DNA from: Methylocystaceae bacterium | GTDB lineage: Bacteria; Pseudomonadota; Alphaproteobacteria; Rhizobiales; Beijerinckiaceae | NCBI GenBank assembly: GCA_003105285.1 | Contig: PQAN01000123.1 | Location: 1 to 18,225 of the forward strand | Length of the DNA stretch: 18,225 nt | Direction of reading: 5' to 3' | Shown here: piece after piece, positions 13,155 through 18,225 of the stretch | Numbering within the stretch: the first letter of the stretch is position 1 | How the letters are laid out: the number at the start of each line of letters is the position of its first letter | Notes under the pieces: generated by a model | Databases searched by the model: none | What the model saw: the letters and a program-made list of their open reading frames with translations, nothing else | What the model was told of the DNA's origin: nothing | Translations under genes and position numbers: made by a program

Positions 13155-14720
13155 TCAATCCTGCGACAGCGGCGCCCCGTCCTCGCTCGTCGCGGCGAGC
13201 GGCTCGAGCGGCGGCTCCTGGCGGGCGCGGCGCGCCACGCGCTCGGCGATCTCGACGAAGCGATCGATATCCTCTTCGCGCGTGCGGTGATTGATGATCG
13301 CGCAGCGGATCGTCGGCACGCCGTCGAGAAGGGTGAGCGACGGCGCCGCCTCGCCGCTCTCATGCAGCTCCATGACGATTTCGCGATTGAGCTGGCCGGT
13401 CGGATCGTCCTTCACGCCGAAACAGACGATGTTGAGCGTCACCGGCGCGCGCATTTCGAATGTGCCGGACGTCTCGATATGGCGTTGCAGCCGCGCCGCC
13501 AGCCGGCACGTCTGCTCGATGCAGGCGCCGAGCCGCTCGGTTCCGAACACTTCGATCGCGAACCAGGTCTTCAGCGCGCGAAAGCCACGCGACAGATCGG
13601 GGCCGAGATCGCAGGGCCAGGTCTCGCCGGCCGCGAGGCCGCGCGGCGCGCGCGTGAGATAGGCGGCGTTGGCGGCGAAGGCGCGCCGATGCACATCCGG
13701 ATCGCGCACCAGAAAGAAGCCGGCGTCGTAGGGAACATGCAGCCATTTGTGGAAGTCGAAGGCGATCGAATCGGCGCGCTCCAGCCCCTTCACCAAGGGC
13801 CGCAGCTTCGGCGAGAGCACGGCGAGCGCGCCGAAGGCGCCGTCGATATGGAACCAGAGGTCTTCGCGCTCGGCAATGTCGGCGAGGGCGTCGAGATCGT
13901 CGATCGCGCCCGTATCGACCGAGCCGGCCGTGCCGACGACGAGAAAAGGATGCAGACCGGCCGCGCGATCCTCGACTATGGCGCGGGCGAGCTCGTCGAC
14001 GCGCATGGCGTGGCGCTCATCGGAGCCGATGAGCCGCAGATGACGCGCGCCGAGCCCCGCGAGCTCCATCGCCTGCCGGACGCAATTATGCGCCTCGCGC
14101 GACGTATAGGCGACGAGTTGCCCGTCGATCGCCTTCAGCCCGTTCTTGCGGACGTTCCGCGCTCCGAGCGCATGCTCCCTCGCAACCAGCAGCGACAGGA
14201 AATTCGCCATCGACGTGCCGGTGACGAAGATTCCCGTCGCGTCGGCGGGAAAACCGAAAGCTTGCGCCATCCAGGCGGCGATCTGCCGCTCGACGTCGAT
14301 GGCGATGTGATTGCGCCCGCCGCAATTGGAATTGAGCCCGGCCGCGAGCATTTCCGCGACCATGCCGACCGGCGTCCCCGCGCCTTGCACCCAACCCATG
14401 AACAGCGGGTGGATATTGCCATTGGCGTAAGGCTTGATGAATTGCTCGAAATCCTGAAGCGCGCCGGCGAGGTCCCGGCCCTTTTCCGGCAAGGGCCGGC
14501 GGAAGCGCTCGCGCGCCTCGGGCGTCGGCTCGCGCCAGACCGGCCGCTCGCGGATGGACGCGAGAAAGTCGATCATGCCGTCGAGCGCGCGATGGCTGTC
14601 GGCGCGAAATGTCTCCCAATCGTTCGGATCGAGATCGACCGCGGGCGAAGGGGCGTCCGCCGACGCCTGGGCGGCTCCGCCGAAGGTCTTTTTCGGCGGC
14701 CGCCGCGTTGAATGGGTCAT
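13155..14720 (-). CDS. PLP-dependent group II decarboxylase (aromatic-L-amino-acid decarboxylase-like)
   Basis: A 521-residue fold-type I PLP enzyme of the group II decarboxylases (PF00282). The Schiff-base lysine is K325 in DFHKWLHVPYDAG; D293 in HIDGAFGALA contacts the pyridine nitrogen, and H211 in SREAHNCVRQA stacks on the cofactor ring. GTSMANFLSLLVARE binds the phosphate. Such enzymes decarboxylate aromatic amino acids, glutamate or related substrates; HPLFMGWVQGAGTP at 104-117 resembles the aromatic group's active-site loop, but the substrate is not decided. The first ~30 residues (KKTFGGAAQASADAPSPAV) look disordered. It is 101 bp upstream of prfB on the same strand. It is not obviously part of the C1-cofactor block 5 kb away: archaeal MfnA tyrosine decarboxylases are shorter (about 380-400), and methylofuran of methylotrophs is reported to keep tyrosine. 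Confidence 0.88.
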   Translation of the reverse strand: MTHSTRRPPKKTFGGAAQASADAPSPAVDLDPNDWETFRADSHRALDGMIDFLASIRERPVWREPTPEARERFRRPLPEKGRDLAGALQDFEQFIKPYANGNIHPLFMGWVQGAGTPVGMVAEMLAAGLNSNCGGRNHIAIDVERQIAAWMAQAFGFPADATGIFVTGTSMANFLSLLVAREHALGARNVRKNGLKAIDGQLVAYTSREAHNCVRQAMELAGLGARHLRLIGSDERHAMRVDELARAIVEDRAAGLHPFLVVGTAGSVDTGAIDDLDALADIAEREDLWFHIDGAFGALAVLSPKLRPLVKGLERADSIAFDFHKWLHVPYDAGFFLVRDPDVHRRAFAANAAYLTRAPRGLAAGETWPCDLGPDLSRGFRALKTWFAIEVFGTERLGACIEQTCRLAARLQRHIETSGTFEMRAPVTLNIVCFGVKDDPTGQLNREIVMELHESGEAAPSLTLLDGVPTIRCAIINHRTREEDIDRFVEIAERVARRARQEPPLEPLAATSEDGAPLSQD

Positions 14721-14833
14721 TCCCGCTTATTCCTCGGGAGCATCGAAGTCGTCAAAGGACTAATCAGGTTTCACCCGTCAAAGCAACATTCTCGCCGTCG
14801 CGCCCGAGGCTGTCGGAAGGGCGATGAAAGCCC

Positions 14834-15525
<692 letters not shown>

Positions 15526-15529
<4 letters not shown>

Positions 15530-15870
15530 GGCCACCAGAAGGGGATCTGCCCGTCGTTGCAGGGCATTCTGAACTTGCGGCAACGCGGCAGAGATTCTTC
15601 CATGTACCAGCTCGGCTGATTATCGAGGACCGGCTGGTAGGCGAAATAGACGTTCTCGATGAAATAGCGATTGGTCGAGCCGACGGGCACGACAGGCCCT
15701 GGATCGAGCCAGCTGCGGCGCGGCACGACCAGCGGCGCGCGGGCGGGAGCGAGTTCGCTCGCGTAATAAACGCGGTGCGCGTGACGCCGTGACTTGGCGA
15801 GAGCGTCGCTCGCCGTCGCGACGGCGCAAAGGCAGGCGAGGCCTGCCGATAATTTCACCAAGTGGCGCAT
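15526..15870 (-). CDS. Small secreted protein of unknown function, upstream of and coupled to the FAH gene
   Basis: A 114-residue protein that I do not recognise. A signal peptide is clear (MRHLVKLSAGLACLCAVATASDALA, likely cut near residue 25), followed by a basic SRRHAHRVYY, a proline-rich stretch (PARAPLVVPRRSWLDPGPVVP), an aromatic-rich region (RYFIENVYFAYQP) and a C-terminal part with two cysteines (RCRKFRMPC) ending IPFWWP. GGGAG a few bases upstream of ATG 15870 supports this start over one 35 codons earlier. Its TGA overlaps the GTG of the FAH-family gene by 4 bp, so the two are translated together although one product is exported and the other cytoplasmic. It resembles other short exported proteins of Hyphomicrobiales only in general features. 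Confidence 0.72.
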
Positions 15871-16024
15871 CACAATCTCCCGATTCCAAAACTCGCGCGG
15901 ATGATAACGGATCGCGCCCGAAAACGATATGGCGCGGCCCGCGCCTCGCTCATCGATATTTAGGGCGTGTTTCACGAAAACTTAAAATCATTCCTCGCAA
16001 AGCGCGGCTTTTCCACCACTCGGC

Positions 16025-16918
16025 TCAACGCCGCGCCGCGGCGGCGCGTTTCTTGTGGGCCGCCGCCTGCGCTTCGGTCGACTTGGCCGGCGGCGCGGCG
16101 GGAGCGGCGACGCAGCCCTGCCCGCGCTCCGGCTCGGCGTTCCGGAAGAACTGCTCCAAAGCCCGATTGTCCGAGCCCACGACATATTGGAGGCGATCGA
16201 GCACGCAGCCCGTGGCCCGCCGATCGAACGGCTTGCCCGCCGCGCCGCAGGCGAGACCCGCGATCTCGATCGACAGCTTCGCATTCAGCAGCCGCACCGC
16301 GAGGCAATTGCGCTCGCCGCCGGCCGCGAGAGCCCCGCCTCGGTCGATTTGCGAGACGCGAATGTCGGCGGATTCGAATGCGCCGAAGCGCGACGTCAAC
16401 GGAACGGGCGGAGCGATGCGCGTGACGGCGAGATCGGCCCTGGCGGCATGACGCGCCATGTCGAGGTAGAAGTCGGAATTGCCGAGCTTTTCCCCGACCG
16501 TTTGCAGAATGTCGAGGCGCAGATAGGGCTTGCCGCTTTCGAATTCGCCGAAAACGAGCGTGTCCTGCCGGCCGCCGCCCGGCTCCGGCCGCTGGACCGA
16601 AAAGCTCTTCTTCTCCTTGGCGAATTCGGGGGCGTCGAGATCGACGCCGACGACCTGCGCGATGGCGGCGCTGGGGCCGCCCCGCGCCGGCGCCGCCGGA
16701 CCGGAACTCACCTGCGTCGGCAACGGCGGAGCGGCGACGGGCGGCGAGGATGATGAAGCGACCTCGACGGGAGAGGCGCGGACGAACAACAAGGCGCCCG
16801 CGAGAATGGCGATCGAGACGACGCCCATCGCCGAGGCGGCGAGGCTGCCGAGCGGCCGGGCGCGCAGCACGTCGTGCGAATAGGCGGAAAACTGCTCGTC
16901 GGAAACGGTCCAACTCAT
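16025..16918 (-). CDS. Single-pass membrane-anchored protein of unknown function
   Basis: A 297-residue protein that I do not recognise by family. A short cytoplasmic N-terminus (MSWTVSDEQFSAYSHDVLRARPLG) leads into one transmembrane helix (about 25-46, SLAASAMGVVSIAILAGALLF), then a proline/serine/alanine-rich linker (about 50-80), and a probable periplasmic domain: KSFSVQRPEPGGGRQDTLVFGEFESGKPYLRLDILQTVGE and DRGGALAAGGERNCLAVRLLNAKLSIEIAGLACG. Cysteines near RNC, LAC, TGC and QGC suggest disulfides. The tail (KSTEAQAAAHKKRAAAARR) is basic and low in complexity. GTGAGTGGAG upstream is a plausible ribosome site. It lies 154 bp upstream of the small secreted gene, with only a weak hairpin between them. 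Long composition-biased stretches make database matches unreliable. Confidence 0.75.
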   Translation of the reverse strand: MSWTVSDEQFSAYSHDVLRARPLGSLAASAMGVVSIAILAGALLFVRASPVEVASSSSPPVAAPPLPTQVSSGPAAPARGGPSAAIAQVVGVDLDAPEFAKEKKSFSVQRPEPGGGRQDTLVFGEFESGKPYLRLDILQTVGEKLGNSDFYLDMARHAARADLAVTRIAPPVPLTSRFGAFESADIRVSQIDRGGALAAGGERNCLAVRLLNAKLSIEIAGLACGAAGKPFDRRATGCVLDRLQYVVGSDNRALEQFFRNAEPERGQGCVAAPAAPPAKSTEAQAAAHKKRAAAARR

Positions 16919-17072
16919 GACGCCACTCCACTCACCATCGTCTTTTCGGCGGCTGTCGACAACGACGCCTCGAGCCTACCCAAAATCCTCGAGGTCGAAG
17001 TTACCGGCGGCCAACCATTTACGGGCTGGGTAAAGAATTGGTTGAGCGCGATCGAGAGCAGGGCCTCGAGTG

Positions 17073-17106
17073 AAAAAAAGCCCGCGCGACGCAAGGTCGC
17101 GCGGGC
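17073..17106 (-). terminator. Intrinsic terminator of rpsA
   Basis: A perfect 11-bp GC-rich stem (GCCCGCGCGAC at 17080-17090 with GTCGCGCGGGC at 17096-17106) and a 5-nt loop. On the minus strand it is followed directly by seven T (17079-17073). It lies 49 bp after the rpsA stop and is the clearest rho-independent terminator in the window. Confidence 0.92.
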
Positions 17107-17154
17107 CGGGATTCGACGAAGCCGAAGCGGCGAAGACTAGTCTCGGCCCTCTCC

Positions 17155-18225
17155 TCAGCCCTTCTTCGGCGCTTCCTCGCGCGCCTTCAGCGCGGCGCCG
17201 AGAATATCGCCGAGCGACGCGCCGGAGTCGGCCGAGCCATATTGCGCGATGGCCTCCTTCTCCTCGGCGACTTCGAGCGCCTTGATCGACACGGCGATCT
17301 TGCGCGCCTTGCGGTCGAACAGCGTGACGCGGGCGTCGACCTTCTCGCCGACCGCGAAACGCTCGGGACGCTGGTCGGCGCGATCGCGCGCGAGCTCGTT
17401 GCGCTTGATGAAGGTCGTCAGATCGGTGCCGGCGATCTTCACCTCGATGCCGGCGTCCTTCACCTCGATCACCTCGGTGGTGACGACGGCGCCCTTCTTG
17501 ACTTCGCCGGCGCCGCCTTCCTCGGCGGAGATCGAAGCGAACGGATCGGAGCCGAGCTGCTTGACGCCGAGCGAGATGCGCTCCTTCTCGATGTCGACGT
17601 CGAGCACCTGAGCGTTGATCGTGTCGCCCTTCTTATATTCCTCGATGACCTGCTCGCCGGGACGGTTCCAGTCGAGATCCGACAGATGGACCATGCCGTC
17701 CACATCGCCGTCGAGGCCGACGAACAGACCGAACTCGGTCTTGTTCTTGACCTCGCCGGAGACGGTCGAGCCCACGGGATGCTTCTCGGCGAAGGCCTCC
17801 CAGGGATTCTGCAGCGTCTGCTTGAGGCCGAGCGAGATGCGGCGCTTGACCGGATCGACCTCGAGCACCTGGACGTCGACCTCCTGGCTCGTCGCGACGA
17901 TCTTGCCGGGATGCACGTTCTTCTTCGTCCAGGACATTTCCGAGACGTGGACGAGCCCCTCGATGCCCGGCTCCAGCTCCACGAAAGCGCCGTAGTCGGT
18001 GATGTTGGTGACGCGGCCGTGGAACTTGGCGCCGATCGGATATTTCGCCTCGATCCCCTGCCACGGGTCCTCGAGCAGTTGCTTCATGCCGAGCGAAATG
18101 CGGTGCGTCTCGTGATTGATCTTGATGATCTTCACGCGCACGGTCTGGCCGATGGACAGAACCTCGCTCGGATGGTTGACGCGACGCCACGCCACGTCGG
18201 TGACGTGCAGCAGGCCGTCGATGCC
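17155..18225 (-). CDS. rpsA: 30S ribosomal protein S1, C-terminal part (cut by window edge)
   Basis: S1 binds mRNA on the 30S subunit and helps to recruit and unfold transcripts. The visible 356 residues cover the last part of one S1 repeat (GIDGLLHVTDVAWRRVNHPSEVL...ISLGMKQLLEDPW), then two complete repeats (GAKFHGRVTNITDYGAFVELEPGIEGLVHVSEMSW and GSTVSGEVKNKTEFGLFVGLDGDVDGMVHLSDLDW, each ending ISLGxKQ) and a more divergent final repeat (GAVVTTEVIEVKDAGIEVKIAG...IAVSIKALE). The reading frame stays open to the window edge, so the GTG at 18195 is internal and not a start. The full protein should be about 565-570 residues. The C-terminus (SGASLGDILGAALKAREEAPKKG) is typical of alphaproteobacterial S1. 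An intrinsic terminator follows at 17073-17106. Confidence 0.96.
   Translation of the reverse strand, partial: GIDGLLHVTDVAWRRVNHPSEVLSIGQTVRVKIIKINHETHRISLGMKQLLEDPWQGIEAKYPIGAKFHGRVTNITDYGAFVELEPGIEGLVHVSEMSWTKKNVHPGKIVATSQEVDVQVLEVDPVKRRISLGLKQTLQNPWEAFAEKHPVGSTVSGEVKNKTEFGLFVGLDGDVDGMVHLSDLDWNRPGEQVIEEYKKGDTINAQVLDVDIEKERISLGVKQLGSDPFASISAEEGGAGEVKKGAVVTTEVIEVKDAGIEVKIAGTDLTTFIKRNELARDRADQRPERFAVGEKVDARVTLFDRKARKIAVSIKALEVAEEKEAIAQYGSADSGASLGDILGAALKAREEAPKKG

Noticed and set aside
13155..14720. The PLP decarboxylase as MfnA (tyrosine decarboxylase of methanofuran synthesis)
   Set aside because: It is about 120 residues longer than archaeal MfnA, more like bacterial aromatic or glutamate-type group II enzymes, on the other strand and 5 kb from the cofactor block. 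Methylotroph methylofuran is reported to contain tyrosine, not tyramine. A phylogeny could reopen the question.
15999..16011. Short hairpin AAAGC-GCG-GCTTT after the membrane-anchored protein gene as a terminator
   Set aside because: The stem has only five pairs, and no run of T follows directly on the minus strand.

Overview
The window reads as chromosomal DNA of a high-GC alphaproteobacterium, most likely a methylotroph or methanotroph of the Hyphomicrobiales (Methylosinus/Methylocystis or Methylobacterium type). Two things point there. One is the trpA-accD-folC order together with an AccD that lacks the zinc-ribbon cysteines, which I recall as a rhizobial-type AccD. The other is a block of genes for the archaeal-type C1 cofactors tetrahydromethanopterin (H4MPT) and methylofuran, which among Alphaproteobacteria are found in methylotrophs. 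The genus is inference; no rRNA or C1 dehydrogenase gene is present to settle it.

Layout, left to right. Positions 80-3160 (+) carry trpA, accD and folC, tightly packed (ATGA overlap between trpA and accD, 19 bp between accD and folC). A 303-bp gap (3161-3463) holds two inverted copies of a GC-rich stem-loop repeat. Positions 3464-7992 (+) form the C1-cofactor block of five overlapping genes: an MfnB-FolB fusion, an amino-acid-kinase-family protein (candidate MfnE), an HFCD-family flavoprotein (DmrB-like), a two-domain dihydropteroate-synthase-like protein and a DUF447 protein. A small FmdB-type zinc-ribbon gene follows (8102-8338). Every junction inside the five-gene block overlaps, so they are almost certainly one translationally coupled operon.

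Positions 8538-11893 hold a secreted protein of unknown function (-), a divergent exported lytic transglycosylase of the MltB family (+) and an ACS-type MFS transporter (+). From 11922 to the right edge everything is on the minus strand: prfB (release factor 2, with an intact programmed +1 frameshift site), a PLP-dependent group II decarboxylase, a fumarylacetoacetate-hydrolase-family enzyme coupled by GTGA to an upstream small secreted protein, a membrane-anchored protein of unknown function, and the 3' part of rpsA with a strong intrinsic terminator.

The most unusual feature is in the candidate MfnE kinase gene. A double-hairpin repeat of about 151 bp, flanked by a 5-bp direct repeat (GACGG), sits inside the coding region in frame and adds 52 residues without a stop. 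Removing it rejoins a normal-looking kinase sequence of 226 residues. I see no CRISPR array, tRNA, rRNA, transposase, phage gene or defence system in the window. It is mostly core metabolism plus a specialised C1-cofactor operon.
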